From: Haematobacter genomosp. 1 | Lineage (GTDB): Bacteria; Pseudomonadota; Alphaproteobacteria; Rhodobacterales; Rhodobacteraceae | Assembly (NCBI RefSeq): GCF_002196855.1 | Contig: NZ_NIPW01000004.1 | Coordinates: 219,094 to 283,093 of the forward strand | Length of the DNA stretch: 64,000 nucleotides | Direction of reading: 5' to 3' | Shown: piece by piece, positions 43,745 to 54,011 of the stretch | Numbering within the stretch: the first letter of the stretch is position 1 | Layout of the letters: the number at the start of each line of letters is the position of its first letter | Notes under the pieces: generated by a model | Database searches by the model: none | The model's input: the letters and a program-made list of their open reading frames with translations, nothing else | Told to the model about the DNA's origin: nothing | Made by a program: the position numbers and the translations under genes

Positions 43745-44577
43745 GCGCGATCGACGGCCTGCCGCCGCTCCGCGAGGTGATCGCGGAATACGGCCTGTCG
43801 GCGCGCAAGCAGCTCGGCCAGAACTTCCTGCTCGACCTCAATCTGACGGCGAAGATCGCGCGCTCTGCTGGCGATCTGACCGGAGCGGATGTGCTGGAAG
43901 TCGGCCCCGGCCCCGGCGGGCTGACGCGCGGTTTGCTGGCGGAAGGGGCGCGGCACGTGCTCGCCATCGAAAAGGATCCCCGCTGTATTCCCGCGCTGGA
44001 GGAAATCGCGGCGCACTACCCCGGCCGGCTGGACATCGTGGAGGGGGATGCGCTCACGGTGGACCTGACGGGACGCCTGACCCCGCCCATCCGCATCGTC
44101 GCCAACCTGCCCTATAACGTGGGCACGGAGCTGCTGGTCCGCTGGCTCACGCCACCGCAATGGCCGCCGTTCTGGCAGAGCCTGACGCTGATGTTCCAGA
44201 AAGAGGTGGCCGAGCGGATCGTGGCCAAGCCCGGCAGTCCTGCCTACGGGCGCCTGGCCCTGCTCGCCCAATGGCGGACGGAGGCACGGATCGTCATGAC
44301 CTTGCCGCCCGACGCCTTCACCCCCCCGCCCAAGGTGCATTCCTCGGTCGTGCATCTCGTCGCGCGGGCCGAACCCGCCTACCCGGCTGATCCCGCCATC
44401 TTGTCGCGCGTTGTCGCTGCTGCCTTCAACCAGCGGCGAAAGATGCTGCGCTCCAGCCTCAAGGGCCTCGCACCGGATATCGAGGATCGTCTGCTCTCCG
44501 TGGGCATCAAACCCACCGAACGGGCGGAGCAGCTCTCTCTGGAGCAGTTCTGCGCCCTTTCCCGAACTTTCGGCTAA
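43741..44577 (+). CDS. rsmA: 16S rRNA dimethyladenosine transferase
   Basis: A protein of 278 residues (KsgA). It dimethylates two adjacent adenines near the 3' end of 16S rRNA. SAM-binding motifs are [29 protein letters not shown] near residue 55, and the catalytic [11 protein letters not shown] near 122. A C-terminal helical domain has [13 protein letters not shown]. The start is GTG, overlapping the pdxA stop. A perfect bidirectional terminator follows within 6 bases of the stop. Confidence 0.95.
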   Translation: MSAIDGLPPLREVIAEYGLSARKQLGQNFLLDLNLTAKIARSAGDLTGADVLEVGPGPGGLTRGLLAEGARHVLAIEKDPRCIPALEEIAAHYPGRLDIVEGDALTVDLTGRLTPPIRIVANLPYNVGTELLVRWLTPPQWPPFWQSLTLMFQKEVAERIVAKPGSPAYGRLALLAQWRTEARIVMTLPPDAFTPPPKVHSSVVHLVARAEPAYPADPAILSRVVAAAFNQRRKMLRSSLKGLAPDIEDRLLSVGIKPTERAEQLSLEQFCALSRTFG

Positions 44578-44582
44578 GGCTT

Positions 44583-44622
44583 CAAGCAAAAAGCCGGGCG
44601 TCACTGCCCGGCTTTTTGCTTG
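44583..44622. terminator. Perfect 17-bp bidirectional terminator
   Basis: CAAGCAAAAAGCCGGGC and its exact complement flank a GTCACT loop. A-rich and T-rich outer arms around a GC core serve both strands. It lies between convergent rsmA and the DUF4167 gene and is the clearest terminator in the window. Confidence 0.9.
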
Positions 44623-44643
44623 ATCCACAAAGAACCTGCGCCG

Positions 44644-45441
44644 TCATTCGGCTGCAGGCGCTTCGCTGTTTTCCGACTTCTTACGCGTGGGAGAGCGGCG
44701 GCGCGGGCGCGGCTTGGCCTCACCCCCGTCTTCCGACGGCTGCACGGCCTTGGGCGTGCGCGTGCGGCGCGGACGTGCTTCGACAACCTCCGGCGCAGGC
44801 TCCGCTGCGGGCGCCTCCTGCGCAGCTTCCGCCGGGTTGACGTCGGCGCGCGGTGCCGTCGCTGCGGGCGCCTCCTGCTCGGCGGTCGGTTCCGGCCGCG
44901 GGGCAGCGGGTGCCTGCATCTCCGGCGTCACGACGAGACCGCTGTCCCCTTCGCCATCCAGTTCGATCACGTCGGCGGAGGAATCCGTCGCAGGCCGTTG
45001 CGAGGGGGTGTAGAAAGCGGGCTGCTCCTGTGAGCGACCCTCATCCTCGCGGTGACGGCGGGGCTGCTGCCCCTGATCGCGATAGTCGCGCTGACCGTCG
45101 CGGTTGCCACCATTGCCCTGCTGGCTGTTGCCCTGCTGGTTATGGTGGCCGTTGCTTTCCTGATATTCGCGGCGGGCATCGGCTTCCCGCTGAAGCTCGC
45201 GCTGCGCTTCTCCCAACATGCGGGTGTAGTGCTCGGCATGCTGGAGAAAGGCTTCCGCTGCAACCCTGTCGTTCGACAGTTGGGCATCGCGCGCAAGGAT
45301 AAGGTATTTCTCGATAATCTGCTGGGGCGTGCCCCGCACCTTTCCCTCAGGCCCGGAGCTGTCGAAGACCCGGTTCACGATATTTCCCATCGTGCGCGGG
45401 CGGTTCGACTTCGAACGCGAACGTGACTTGGATGATCTCAT
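44644..45441 (-). CDS. DUF4167 domain protein with low-complexity basic tail
   Basis: A protein of 265 residues. The first 90 residues are the conserved DUF4167 part (RSRSKSNRPRTMGNIVN, then KVRGTPQQIIEKYLILARDA and FLQHAEHYTRML). The rest is disordered: a Gln/Asn/Gly/Arg-rich stretch, then Ala/Pro/Glu-rich, then an Arg/Lys-rich end (PRPRRRSPTRKK). Such composition suggests RNA or nucleoid binding, but the role is not established. The start at 45441 fits the family. It lies downstream of prmC on the same strand after a 232-base gap that probably holds its own promoter. Confidence 0.83.
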   Translation of the reverse strand: MRSSKSRSRSKSNRPRTMGNIVNRVFDSSGPEGKVRGTPQQIIEKYLILARDAQLSNDRVAAEAFLQHAEHYTRMLGEAQRELQREADARREYQESNGHHNQQGNSQQGNGGNRDGQRDYRDQGQQPRRHREDEGRSQEQPAFYTPSQRPATDSSADVIELDGEGDSGLVVTPEMQAPAAPRPEPTAEQEAPAATAPRADVNPAEAAQEAPAAEPAPEVVEARPRRTRTPKAVQPSEDGGEAKPRPRRRSPTRKKSENSEAPAAE

Positions 45442-45673
45442 GTGTACTGTGTTTCCAGCGTTGATCTGGGGTCCGTCAGAACCGCGGCAGCGCCGCGCCG
45501 CAAGATCCCGGTCCGTGCTCTTGGCTAATTCGCGCCGGTCAACCTCGAAACGGGTTTCCTCTGCGCAGGGCCGAATAAACACGGGGACTTCGACAAAACA
45601 AGTGAATTCTGGGCTTCAGTGCAACTTTCTGCTGCCTGCCACCCGAGAATTGGCGCATTTGCACCTTACCGGG

Positions 45674-46492
45674 TCACCGCGCCGTCACGACACGGTCCCT
45701 TCCGTCCATATCTGGGGCGATATTTACCGATTGAAACCCCTCATCACGAAAAAGCTTGGCCACATCCTTGCCCTGCGTCGGGCCGATTTCCACCATGACG
45801 CGCGCCCCCGGCTTCAGATGTGCAGACGCCCCACGGGCGATCCGGCGATAGGCGTCGAGCCCGTCTCCCCCGGGCGTAAGCGCCAGATGCGGCTCCCAGT
45901 CACGCACCTCAGGGTCAAGTAACGCCATTTCGGCTGCCGCGATATAGGGCGGGTTGGACACGATGAGATCAAACTGATCGCTGACGTCGGAAAACCAGTC
46001 GGACACTATGAAATCTGCAAGAACACCCAGCCGCGAGGCGTTGTCCAGCGCCACCGCAAGCGCCGCAGGACTCACGTCCACGCCCAGCCCTCTCGCCTCC
46101 GGCCGCTCCGCCAGCAAGGTCAGCAGGATCGCTCCCGATCCGGTTCCAAGGTCCAGCACCGCACCGAACGGCTCGGCCAAAGCAAGCTCCACCAGCGTTT
46201 CCGTTTCGGGTCGCGGGTCCAGCACGTCACGGTTTACGTGAAAACTCCGCCCCCAGAACAGTCGCTCTCCGACGATCTGGGAGAGCGGGCGACGTCTGGA
46301 ACGCTCATCTATCGCCGCGTTGAACTTCGTAATAACAGCATCTTCTACGGGATCGTGAAGGTGAAGCATGAGCCTATCCGGCGCCACACCCAACGCAAAG
46401 GTCAGCAGCCGCCGCGCATCACGTGCCGGATCGGCCACACCGGCGTCGGCAAGGCGGCGCGCCGCCGCCGGCAACAGGTCCGCCGCTCTCAC
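45674..46492 (-). CDS. prmC: Release factor glutamine methyltransferase
   Basis: A protein of 272 residues (HemK). It methylates the glutamine of the GGQ motif in release factors RF1 and RF2 using SAM. It has an N-terminal helical domain (1-80), [10 protein letters not shown], the SAM-binding [15 protein letters not shown] near 115, and the catalytic NPPY in [10 protein letters not shown] near 182. The start overlaps the prfA stop by 4 bases, so the enzyme and its substrate are translated together. Confidence 0.95.
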   Translation of the reverse strand: MRAADLLPAAARRLADAGVADPARDARRLLTFALGVAPDRLMLHLHDPVEDAVITKFNAAIDERSRRRPLSQIVGERLFWGRSFHVNRDVLDPRPETETLVELALAEPFGAVLDLGTGSGAILLTLLAERPEARGLGVDVSPAALAVALDNASRLGVLADFIVSDWFSDVSDQFDLIVSNPPYIAAAEMALLDPEVRDWEPHLALTPGGDGLDAYRRIARGASAHLKPGARVMVEIGPTQGKDVAKLFRDEGFQSVNIAPDMDGRDRVVTAR

Positions 46493-47544
46493 CCTTCCAT
46501 CTCGGCGAGTTTGGCTGCCTGGTCCGCGGCAACCAGCGCGTCGATGATCTCCGTCAGATCGCCATCCATGATCTGATCCAGACGATAGAGGGTAAGGTTG
46601 ATGCGGTGATCCGTCATGCGCCCCTGGGGAAAGTTGTAGGTGCGGATCCGCTCACTCCGGTCGCCGGAGCCGACCTGGGCCTTGCGGTCGGCGGCGCGGG
46701 CTTCCTCCGCGCGGTGCCGTTCAAGATCGTAGAGCCGAGCGCGGAGCACCTGCATCGCAATCGCCCGGTTCTGATGCTGCGATTTCTCGGAGGAGGTCAC
46801 CACGATCCCCGTCGGCAAGTGGGTGATCCGCACAGCCGAATCGGTTGTGTTCACATGCTGCCCACCGGCGCCGGATGCCCGCATCGTATCTATGCGGATG
46901 TCGGCCGCGGGAATATCGATATCCACTTCCTCCGCTTCCGGCAGCACCGCGACCGTGGCGGCGGAGGTGTGGATACGGCCACCGGACTCGGTCTCGGGCA
47001 CCCGCTGCACCCGATGGACACCGCTTTCATATTTCAGCCGGGCGAATACGCCTTCTCCCTGCACGGAGGCCACGACTTCCTTTACCCCGCCAAGCTCGGT
47101 TTCCTGAAGGTCGAGCACCTCGAACCGCCAGCCCTGCCGATCGGCATGGCGTTGATACATGCGCAGGAGATCAGCCGCGAACAACGCAGCCTCCTCCCCG
47201 CCCGTTCCGGGACGTATCTCCAGCATTGCGGGACGCGCATCGGCAGCATCCTTTGGCAACAGCGCGATGCGCAAAGCTTCCTCCAGTGCGGGCCGTGCGG
47301 CGCGGAGAGCGGGAATCTCATCCTCTGCAAGCGCCCGCATTTCCGGGTCCGCCAGCAGGGTCTCCGCCTCCTCCAGATCGCGCAAAAGTTGGCGATAATC
47401 GGCGATCCGGGCGACGACGGGCTTCAGCTCCGCATATTCGCGAGCGAGGGATGCGATCTCCGCTGGGCTGGCGCCACCGTTCAGCTTCGCCTCCAGAAAC
47501 TGGAAACGGCGGTCGATCCGGTCGAGCTTATCCAAGGGCACCAT
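46489..47544 (-). CDS. prfA: Peptide chain release factor 1
   Basis: A protein of 351 residues that recognises UAA and UAG stop codons. The GGQ loop in [18 protein letters not shown] is near residue 225. The codon-recognition segment and the [13 protein letters not shown] helix follow. [14 protein letters not shown] near 110 is typical of bacterial class I release factors. The start at 47544 ([10 protein letters not shown]) matches the usual RF1 N-terminus; the frame is open upstream but unlikely to be coding. Confidence 0.96.
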   Translation of the reverse strand: MVPLDKLDRIDRRFQFLEAKLNGGASPAEIASLAREYAELKPVVARIADYRQLLRDLEEAETLLADPEMRALAEDEIPALRAARPALEEALRIALLPKDAADARPAMLEIRPGTGGEEAALFAADLLRMYQRHADRQGWRFEVLDLQETELGGVKEVVASVQGEGVFARLKYESGVHRVQRVPETESGGRIHTSAATVAVLPEAEEVDIDIPAADIRIDTMRASGAGGQHVNTTDSAVRITHLPTGIVVTSSEKSQHQNRAIAMQVLRARLYDLERHRAEEARAADRKAQVGSGDRSERIRTYNFPQGRMTDHRINLTLYRLDQIMDGDLTEIIDALVAADQAAKLAEMEG

Positions 47545-47779
47545 GCCAGCGGGTTTAGTCGAACAGCGGACCGGGTCAAGCGCAAGCCGCAAGGCGGGCC
47601 GGTGGAAACAGGATGGGGAATAGTTGCGCCATAAATGATGATGATCGAATATTGTTCGACGGCATGGGAATTTCATCGTGTTTACTTCGACGAATGCCGC
47701 CGTCAACGGGAGTCTTTGCCGGGAAATTTCATGGCTGATGCCCCATATTGTCTTTCAAGCACAACAGGGGTTCGCAACC

Positions 47780-49081
47780 ATGAAAGTCATTGTTCTCGGA
47801 TCAGGCGTGATTGGCGTGACATCGGCCTGGGAACTCTCCCGCGCCGGGCATGAGGTGACGGTGATCGACAGGTCCGCCGGTCCCGCGCTGGAGACGAGCT
47901 TTGCGAATGCCGGTGAGGTTTCTCCGGGCTATTCGACCCCCTGGGCTGCGCCGGGAATTCCGCTCAAGGCACTGAAATGGGCCTTCCAGCGGCATGCGCC
48001 CCTGGTGTTGAACCCGCTCGCCTCGCTGAAGGCGGCGGGCTGGCTTGGGCAGATGCTCTCCAACTGCACCTCCGAAGCCTATGCCCTCAACAAGGGCCGC
48101 ATGGTTCGCGTCGCCGAATACAGCCGCGACAGGCTTGCGGCATTGCGGCAGGAAACCGGCATCTCCTATGACGAACGGACGCAGGGCACCTTGCAGCTCC
48201 TGCGGAGCCAGAAGCAACTCGACGGGCTTCAGAAGGATATCGAGGTGCTGCGGGAGGACGGGGTTCCGTTCGAACTGCTGAGCGCGGAGGAGTGCCTGTC
48301 GCACGAACCCGGGCTCGCCGGCTCCAGGCATCTGATCGCGGGCGGTCTGCGCCTGCCGGGGGATGAAACGGGCGACTGTTTCAAGTTCACCAACCGGCTG
48401 GCAGAGATGGCCAAGGCGCTCGGCGTGACCTTCAAACAGGGTGTGACCATCAAGGGGCTGGATAAGGAAGGTGATCGGATCGTCGCGATCCAGACCTCCG
48501 AAGGGCCCATGGTGGCGGATGCCTATGTCGTGGCGATGGGCAGCTTCTCCCCGGCGCTGGTGAAATCGCTCGGGATGAAGCTGCCGGTCTATCCGCTGAA
48601 GGGATATTCGCTCACCATCCCGATCATGGATGCGGCCAAAGCGCCGGAATCGACCGTGATGGACGAGACATACAAGGTCGCGATCACCCGGCTGGGGGAT
48701 CGCATCCGTGTGGGCGGGCTGGCAGAAATCGCGGGTTTTGACACCTCGCTGAACGACCGCCGCCGCGCGACGCTCGAGAAATCGGTGGGAGAGCTATTCG
48801 GAGGCGCGGGCGACATGGCTGCCGCAACCTTCTGGGCGGGCCTGCGGCCGATGACGCCCGACGGCACGCCCGTGATAGGCCGGACGCCGGTGCAGAACCT
48901 GTTCCTGAACACCGGGCACGGCACGCTCGGCTGGACCATGTCCATGGGCTCGGCCAAGGTGCTGTCCGATATCGTCTCCCGCCGCCCCACGGAAATCGAT
49001 GCCTCCGACCTTGGCATTTCGCGGTACGGGCGTCGCGGGACAAGGGCCGCGCGCGGCGGGCTGAAACCCGCCACGGCCTGA
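47780..49081 (+). CDS. dadA: D-amino acid dehydrogenase
   Basis: A protein of 433 residues. It oxidises D-amino acids such as D-alanine to the keto acid and ammonia, feeding electrons to the respiratory chain. The FAD dinucleotide-binding motif [17 protein letters not shown] is at residues 3-19. [20 protein letters not shown] near 40, [13 protein letters not shown] and [17 protein letters not shown] with a final [10 protein letters not shown] are DadA features. ATG 47780 is chosen because the FAD motif begins at residue 3. No alanine racemase (dadX) or Lrp-type regulator gene is adjacent. It converges with the nucleoside hydrolase gene, with only 4 bases between. Confidence 0.93.
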   Translation: MKVIVLGSGVIGVTSAWELSRAGHEVTVIDRSAGPALETSFANAGEVSPGYSTPWAAPGIPLKALKWAFQRHAPLVLNPLASLKAAGWLGQMLSNCTSEAYALNKGRMVRVAEYSRDRLAALRQETGISYDERTQGTLQLLRSQKQLDGLQKDIEVLREDGVPFELLSAEECLSHEPGLAGSRHLIAGGLRLPGDETGDCFKFTNRLAEMAKALGVTFKQGVTIKGLDKEGDRIVAIQTSEGPMVADAYVVAMGSFSPALVKSLGMKLPVYPLKGYSLTIPIMDAAKAPESTVMDETYKVAITRLGDRIRVGGLAEIAGFDTSLNDRRRATLEKSVGELFGGAGDMAAATFWAGLRPMTPDGTPVIGRTPVQNLFLNTGHGTLGWTMSMGSAKVLSDIVSRRPTEIDASDLGISRYGRRGTRAARGGLKPATA

Positions 49082-49085
49082 GCCC

Positions 49086-50027
49086 TCAGTAGCGGGCAAG
49101 CCGCTCCGTCAGCAGTCCAAAGAACCCCTCGGCGTCCACATCGCCGAGGAACAGGGCATTGGGTTCCCGCCCGCTCACCCCCCACCAGTCGGCGACGGTC
49201 ATGCCGGTGGTGAACTCGCCCTTCGTCTCGATCATCACGTTGATGAAACGGCCGGAGAACAGCTCGGGCCGGATCAGCCAGGCGATGACGCAGGGGTCGT
49301 GCAAGGGTGCGCCTTCTCCGCCGTATTTCTCCTTGTCGAACCGCTCGAAGAAATCCGTCCATGCCGCGACCATGCGGCCCACTTTTGTCTCCAGCGCCCG
49401 GAATGCATCGACGCGACGCTTGTTTGTCATGGCTTTATGAGTGACATCAAGCGGAAGCACGACGATCTTCGCACCGGACCTGAACACTTCGTCCGCCGCC
49501 TCCGGGTCAACGTAGATGTTGAATTCAGCCGCCGGGGTGATGTTGCCGACCTCGAAATACGCCCCTCCCATCAAAACAATTTCCTGCACCCGCCCCACGA
49601 TATCCGGCGCACGGCGAAAAGCGGTGGCGATATTGGTGAGCGGGCCCAGCGGGCAGAGCGTCACCGTTCCCGCAGGTTCGGAGCGGAGCGTGTCGATGAT
49701 GAAGCCCACCGCATCCTCCCCCGCCAGGGACATGGTGGGTTCGGGCAGTTGCGGGCCATCCAGCCCGGTCTTGCCGTGAACATGCTCGGCGGTGACAAGA
49801 GGCCGGGACAGCGGCGCCGCCTCACCCGCAAAGACCTTCATGTCGCGCCGTCCGGCAAGTTCGCAGATGATACGGGCATTCCGCTGGGTCAGCGGCAAAG
49901 GCACGTTCCCCGCTACGACGGTAATCCCAAGAACCTCCATATCCTCGGGGCTGGCGAGGGCGAGCAGGATGGCGACGGCATCGTCCTGCCCCGGGTCGGT
50001 ATCGATGATGATCTTGCGGGGCGGCAT
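49086..50027 (-). CDS. Inosine-uridine preferring nucleoside hydrolase family protein
   Basis: A protein of 313 residues. It cleaves ribonucleosides to base and ribose. The N-terminal IIIDTDPGQDDAVAILLAL carries the calcium-binding aspartates of the DTDPGxDD motif. Then come GPLTNIATA, GGAYFEVGNITPAAEFNIYVDPEAA with active-site Asn residues, and a late HDPCVIAWLI supplying the last Asp. The exact specificity cannot be read. It starts 92 bases after soxG on the same strand, behind a hairpin, and could be a downstream member of that transcript. The start has AAGGAA upstream. Confidence 0.9.
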   Translation of the reverse strand: MPPRKIIIDTDPGQDDAVAILLALASPEDMEVLGITVVAGNVPLPLTQRNARIICELAGRRDMKVFAGEAAPLSRPLVTAEHVHGKTGLDGPQLPEPTMSLAGEDAVGFIIDTLRSEPAGTVTLCPLGPLTNIATAFRRAPDIVGRVQEIVLMGGAYFEVGNITPAAEFNIYVDPEAADEVFRSGAKIVVLPLDVTHKAMTNKRRVDAFRALETKVGRMVAAWTDFFERFDKEKYGGEGAPLHDPCVIAWLIRPELFSGRFINVMIETKGEFTTGMTVADWWGVSGREPNALFLGDVDAEGFFGLLTERLARY

Positions 50028-50093
50028 GGTCTTTTCCTTCGGGCGATGGGCTGGCGGCAACCGGGGGTGGAATTGCACGCCGGACAGGGGCTG

Positions 50094-50112
50094 CGGGGGA
50101 GATGCTCCCCCG
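50094..50112. terminator. Hairpin after soxG
   Basis: CGGGGGAG, loop ATG, CTCCCCCG: a perfect 8-bp stem, 7 bases downstream of the soxG stop on the minus strand. No T-run follows. It may limit transcription into the nucleoside hydrolase gene or stabilise the sox mRNA end. Confidence 0.5.
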
Positions 50113-50119
50113 ATATGTG

Positions 50120-50656
50120 TCAGACAGGGTCGATCTGACTTTCTCGTCGCGCGGCATGGGAGAGCAGGTCGCGCGCATATCCGGCGACGGACCGGAAACA
50201 GATCACCGTCATCTCCGCGTCGCCGGAGCGCCAGAAGGCCGCGGCGATCTGTCCGATACGGCTGCGCCTCACCTCTCCCCGCGCTGGCAGGAGGGCGGGG
50301 CTGATCTTGGACAGAACCTCCCCGGCCCCCGCACCGGTCAGCCGGAACATGACACGGGCGTCCGAGACATCCACGATGAGAGCCGGCACTCCGCCGAGCG
50401 TCTCCCCCAGCGCTGCGATCATGCGCGCGACGTCTTCCGGCGGCAGGAGCAACAGAAGCTCGTCGGGTGACATCCAGAGCACTTCGCCCCGCTCCGTCAC
50501 GCTTCGTCCGCGGTGATCGGGAAAGGTCAGGCCCACCCCTTTCAGCGCCGCCGTCAGTGCGGCACCGTCCCGGCAACGGAGGGTCACCATGCCGGGCGTC
50601 GGCGCTTCCACGACGCTCACATAACCTTCGGAGGCCAGGATCCCCAGATCAGACAT
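50120..50656 (-). CDS. soxG: Sarcosine oxidase gamma subunit
   Basis: A protein of 178 residues, the last subunit of heterotetrameric sarcosine oxidase. It has the partial aminomethyltransferase-like fold of this family: WMSPDELLLLLPPEDV near residue 61, ALIVDVSDARVMFRLTGAGAGEVLSK, and a C-terminal FRSVAGYARDLLSHAA. It completes the complex with alpha, beta and delta subunits. The start overlaps the soxA stop by 8 bases. Confidence 0.9.
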   Translation of the reverse strand: MSDLGILASEGYVSVVEAPTPGMVTLRCRDGAALTAALKGVGLTFPDHRGRSVTERGEVLWMSPDELLLLLPPEDVARMIAALGETLGGVPALIVDVSDARVMFRLTGAGAGEVLSKISPALLPARGEVRRSRIGQIAAAFWRSGDAEMTVICFRSVAGYARDLLSHAARRESQIDPV

Positions 50657-53600
50657 TCTGCCGCGCTCCTTCGACGTCGAGGAATACCGGGTTCACGATG
50701 CGCACCCGCACGAGGGGCGCGTCCTCTGTCGGCCCCTGAAACGCGATGAATTCACCCATCCTGTCCACGCCACGATGAACCAGGCCGAGCGCGATTCCAC
50801 GGTCCAGCGTCGGCGAGAAATAGGTGGACGTCACCCTGCCCTGCACCCGGCGCTGCCGGTTCGCATTCTCCGCCCCGAGCGGGGCCAGCGCGCCATCTGG
50901 CAGCACCGAGCCATCGACCGTTTCCAGACCGACAAGCTGCCACCGGTCCGGGTTGTCCATGAAGCTCCGCTGCTGCGCCCGCTTGCCGATGTAATCGGCT
51001 TTCTTGCGCGAGATCGCCCAGCCGAGCCCCAGATCCTGCGGGATGACCGTGCCGTCCGTCTCATCGCCGATCATGATGAAGCCCTTTTCCGCCCGCATCA
51101 CATGCAGCGCCTCGGTGCCATAGGGGGTGATCCCGTGCTCCGCGCCCGCCGCCAGAACCGCATCCCACAGCGCCCGCGCCCGGCTGGCAGGCACGGCGAT
51201 TTCAAAGGAGAGTTCACCCGAGAAGGAGATGCGGTAGATCCGCACCGGATGGCCCGCCAGATCCCCCTCCACCCAGCCCATGAAGGGCAGCGCCTCTCGC
51301 GAGACGTCGATACCGCCGAGGGCTTCCAGCACCGCTCGCGCCTTCGGCCCGACCACGGCGATCTGGCCGTATTGCTCGGTCACGTTGGCGGTGAACACCT
51401 GCCAGTCCCACCATTCGGTCTGGAGCCATTCCTCCATATGCGCGTGGATGCGATCGGCCCCGCCTGTCGTGGTGTGGACGAGGAAGCTGTCCTCCGACAG
51501 CCGCGCCACCACGCCGTCGTCGATCAGAAAGCCGTTTTCATTGCAGATCAGCCCGTAACGGCATCTGCCGACCGCAAGCGACGACATCAACCCGGTATAG
51601 ATCATGTCGAGGAACCGCCCGGCGTCAGGCCCGCTCACCACGATCTTGCCGAGGGTGGAGGCATCGAGCACCCCGACCCGCTCCCGCGTGGACCGGATTT
51701 CCCGCGCGACGGAGGCGGCGTGATCCTCTCCCTTGCGCGGATAGGTGTAGGGCCGCCGCCATTGGCCGACCGGCTCCCAATGCGCGCCATGCTCCGCATG
51801 CCAGTCATCCATGGGGGTCCGCCGCAGCGGCTGAAACAGCTCGCCCCGCGCTTCACCCGCGATGGCCCCGAAGGAGATCGGCGTATAGGGCGGGCGGAAG
51901 GTCGTGGTTCCGACGGCAGGAATGGGCGCGGCCAGCGCCTCCGCCAGAATGGCAAGGCCGTTGATGTTCGACAGCTTTCCCTGATCCGTCGCCATGCCGA
52001 GCGTCGTATAGCGCTTGGTGTGCTCCACACTTTCATAGCCTTCGCGCGCGGCAAGCTCCACGTCGGAGACCTTCACGTCATGCTGGAAGTCGAGGAACAT
52101 CTTCTCCCGCAAGGCCGGGCCTGCCGCCTCCGGCATATGCCAGAGCGGGCGGAGCGGCTTCTCCTCCGGCGATGTGGCGACCGGCAGATCTGGCTCCCCC
52201 ACCTCGCGGCCCATGGCGATGGCGGCACGCCGCCCGGCCGCCGTCGCGTCGGCCAGCGTCGTCTGAGCCGAGAGCGCGCCGTTCGCGGCGCCCGCGGCAA
52301 TGGCGACGATCTGGCCCCGGTCGCCCGTGGGCGCACGCAGGGCATCGGGACGGAACATGGCAAGCTGGCCATCCCAGAAGAGCTTGCCGCCCGCCTGGCT
52401 CCACAGATGCACGACTGGCGACCAACCGCCAGACATCAGCACGGCATCGCAGGGAATGTGCTCCCCTTCCACCCCGGTGCCGTCGATCACCCCCAGCGTC
52501 ACAGCCGTCACCCGCTTGCCGCCCAGGGCGCGCACGATGCCACGACCCGTCTCAACCGGAATGCCGAGCGCCCGCGCCCTGTCCGGCAGCGGTCCGATGG
52601 CGGCGGGGCGGGCATCGACCACCGCCACCACCGTCACCCCCGCTTCGGCAAGTGCGATGGCACTCCGATAGGCGTCGTCATTCGCCGTCGCGAGGATCAC
52701 CCGCTGGCCCACCGCCACGCCCCAGTTCACCAGGAAATCCCGCCCGGCAGAGGCGAGCATCACCCCCAGCAGGTCGTTCCCGGCAAAGGCAACGGGCCGT
52801 TCGATCGCCCCTGTCGCCATGACGACCTGACCCGCCCGGATGCGCCAGAGCCGCTGCCGCGGCCGACCGTCGCCCGGCGTATGCTCCGCCAGCCGCTCCA
52901 TCGCGACCAGGTAGCCGTGATCGTAAAGCCCCGCCGCCATCGTGCGGAGGCGCAGGCTCACATTCGGCAGCGCGGAGAGCCGGGCCAGCGTCGCAGCAAC
53001 CCACTCGGCTGCGGGGCGGCCCTCGATCTCCTCTCCGTCCACCGGAGCGCGACCGCCCCAGGTGGCGCTCTGCTCCAGCAGAAGCACGTCCGCGCCCGCC
53101 TCCCCCGCGACCAGCGCGGCCTGAAGCCCGGCGATGCCGCCGCCCGCGATCACCACATCCACGTGACGGTGAACGTGTTCGTAGCGATCCGCATCCGGCT
53201 CCGCGGGCGGTTTGCCAAGGCCCGCGCTGTGACGGATCACCGGCTCGAACAGCTTCTCCCACGCGCGGCGGGGATGCATGAAGGTCTTGTAGTAGAAGCC
53301 CGCCGGAAAGAACTTCGACAGCCGTCCGTTGATCGCCCCGATATCGAAGGCGAGGCTCGGCCAGTGGTTCTGGCTGACGGCGGTCATCCCGTCGAAAAGC
53401 TCCGCCGTGGTGCCGCGCTGGTTCGGCTCGAACCGCCCGCCGCGCCCGATGCCGAACAGCCCGTTCGGCTCCTCCGGGCCTGAGGCGACAAAGCCGCGGG
53501 GCCGGTGGTACTTGAAGCTCCGCCCCACCAGCACCTGCCCGTTCGCAAGCAGCGCAGAGGCCAGCGTATCGCCCGCATACCCCGTAAGCGCGCGTCCGTT

Positions 53601-53666
53601 GAAGGTGAAGGTCATGGGCCGCGTCCGGTCGATCAACCGCCCGCCGGCAGCAAGACGCGCGCTCAT
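50649..53666 (-). CDS. soxA: Sarcosine oxidase alpha subunit
   Basis: A protein of 1005 residues, the family's usual length. Sarcosine oxidase demethylates sarcosine to glycine; with tetrahydrofolate the methyl group becomes methylene-THF, otherwise formaldehyde. The N-terminal ferredoxin-like domain has NGRALTGYAGDTLASALLA and GRSFKYHRPRG. The NAD/FAD-type domain has VVIAGGGIAGLQAAL near residue 172. The C-terminal 380 residues form a GcvT-type folate domain with GVLDASTLGKI and LGWAISRKKADYIGKRA. The start at 53666 overlaps the soxD stop by 4 bases. Confidence 0.94.
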   Translation of the reverse strand: MSARLAAGGRLIDRTRPMTFTFNGRALTGYAGDTLASALLANGQVLVGRSFKYHRPRGFVASGPEEPNGLFGIGRGGRFEPNQRGTTAELFDGMTAVSQNHWPSLAFDIGAINGRLSKFFPAGFYYKTFMHPRRAWEKLFEPVIRHSAGLGKPPAEPDADRYEHVHRHVDVVIAGGGIAGLQAALVAGEAGADVLLLEQSATWGGRAPVDGEEIEGRPAAEWVAATLARLSALPNVSLRLRTMAAGLYDHGYLVAMERLAEHTPGDGRPRQRLWRIRAGQVVMATGAIERPVAFAGNDLLGVMLASAGRDFLVNWGVAVGQRVILATANDDAYRSAIALAEAGVTVVAVVDARPAAIGPLPDRARALGIPVETGRGIVRALGGKRVTAVTLGVIDGTGVEGEHIPCDAVLMSGGWSPVVHLWSQAGGKLFWDGQLAMFRPDALRAPTGDRGQIVAIAAGAANGALSAQTTLADATAAGRRAAIAMGREVGEPDLPVATSPEEKPLRPLWHMPEAAGPALREKMFLDFQHDVKVSDVELAAREGYESVEHTKRYTTLGMATDQGKLSNINGLAILAEALAAPIPAVGTTTFRPPYTPISFGAIAGEARGELFQPLRRTPMDDWHAEHGAHWEPVGQWRRPYTYPRKGEDHAASVAREIRSTRERVGVLDASTLGKIVVSGPDAGRFLDMIYTGLMSSLAVGRCRYGLICNENGFLIDDGVVARLSEDSFLVHTTTGGADRIHAHMEEWLQTEWWDWQVFTANVTEQYGQIAVVGPKARAVLEALGGIDVSREALPFMGWVEGDLAGHPVRIYRISFSGELSFEIAVPASRARALWDAVLAAGAEHGITPYGTEALHVMRAEKGFIMIGDETDGTVIPQDLGLGWAISRKKADYIGKRAQQRSFMDNPDRWQLVGLETVDGSVLPDGALAPLGAENANRQRRVQGRVTSTYFSPTLDRGIALGLVHRGVDRMGEFIAFQGPTEDAPLVRVRIVNPVFLDVEGARQNV

Positions 53667-54001
53667 GCCTCCACCTCCGCAAAGGGGGAAGTCCAGTCCG
53701 GGCGGCGCTCCCTGATATGCGCGATGAGATCGGCGGGAGGGGTCGGCACCTGCGCCGGATAGGTGCCGAACACCTCCATCGTCACGGTGTCCCTCGCGGC
53801 GTTGAACCACTTGCCGCAGCCGTAGGCATGGCGCCAGCGCTCGAAATGCACGCCCTTCGGGTTCCGCCTGTTGAAGAGGTAGTCCTCAAAGACAGGATCG
53901 TCGGAACCGGGGCCCTGACGCATCAGATGCGCCTCTCCGCCGGGGTGAAGCTCGGTCTCCTCCGCGCGGAGACCGCAGTAGGGGCAGGTCAGGATCAGCA
54001 T
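53663..54001 (-). CDS. soxD: Sarcosine oxidase delta subunit
   Basis: A protein of 112 residues. It starts MLILTCPYCGLRAEETE, with a CxxC zinc site; a His in the LHPGGEAHL stretch and the later YGCGKWF Cys complete it. This is the standard SoxD layout. It is a small stabilising subunit near the alpha-beta interface. It lies 10 bases after soxB and overlaps soxA by 4, which fixes the order soxB-D-A-G. Confidence 0.93.
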   Translation of the reverse strand: MLILTCPYCGLRAEETELHPGGEAHLMRQGPGSDDPVFEDYLFNRRNPKGVHFERWRHAYGCGKWFNAARDTVTMEVFGTYPAQVPTPPADLIAHIRERRPDWTSPFAEVEA

Positions 54002-54011
54002 TGCCGGTCTT

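Noticed and set aside
47545..47779. Lrp-type operator upstream of dadA
   Set aside because: A loose GAATATTGTTC-like palindrome is present, but it is too short and too degenerate to call, and no Lrp gene is adjacent.
50775..53483. A 902-codon open frame on the plus strand opposite soxA
   Set aside because: SoxA on the minus strand has complete domain motifs and overlaps its partner genes correctly. The plus-strand frame is basic, His/Arg-rich and without recognisable domains, as expected for an antisense shadow.
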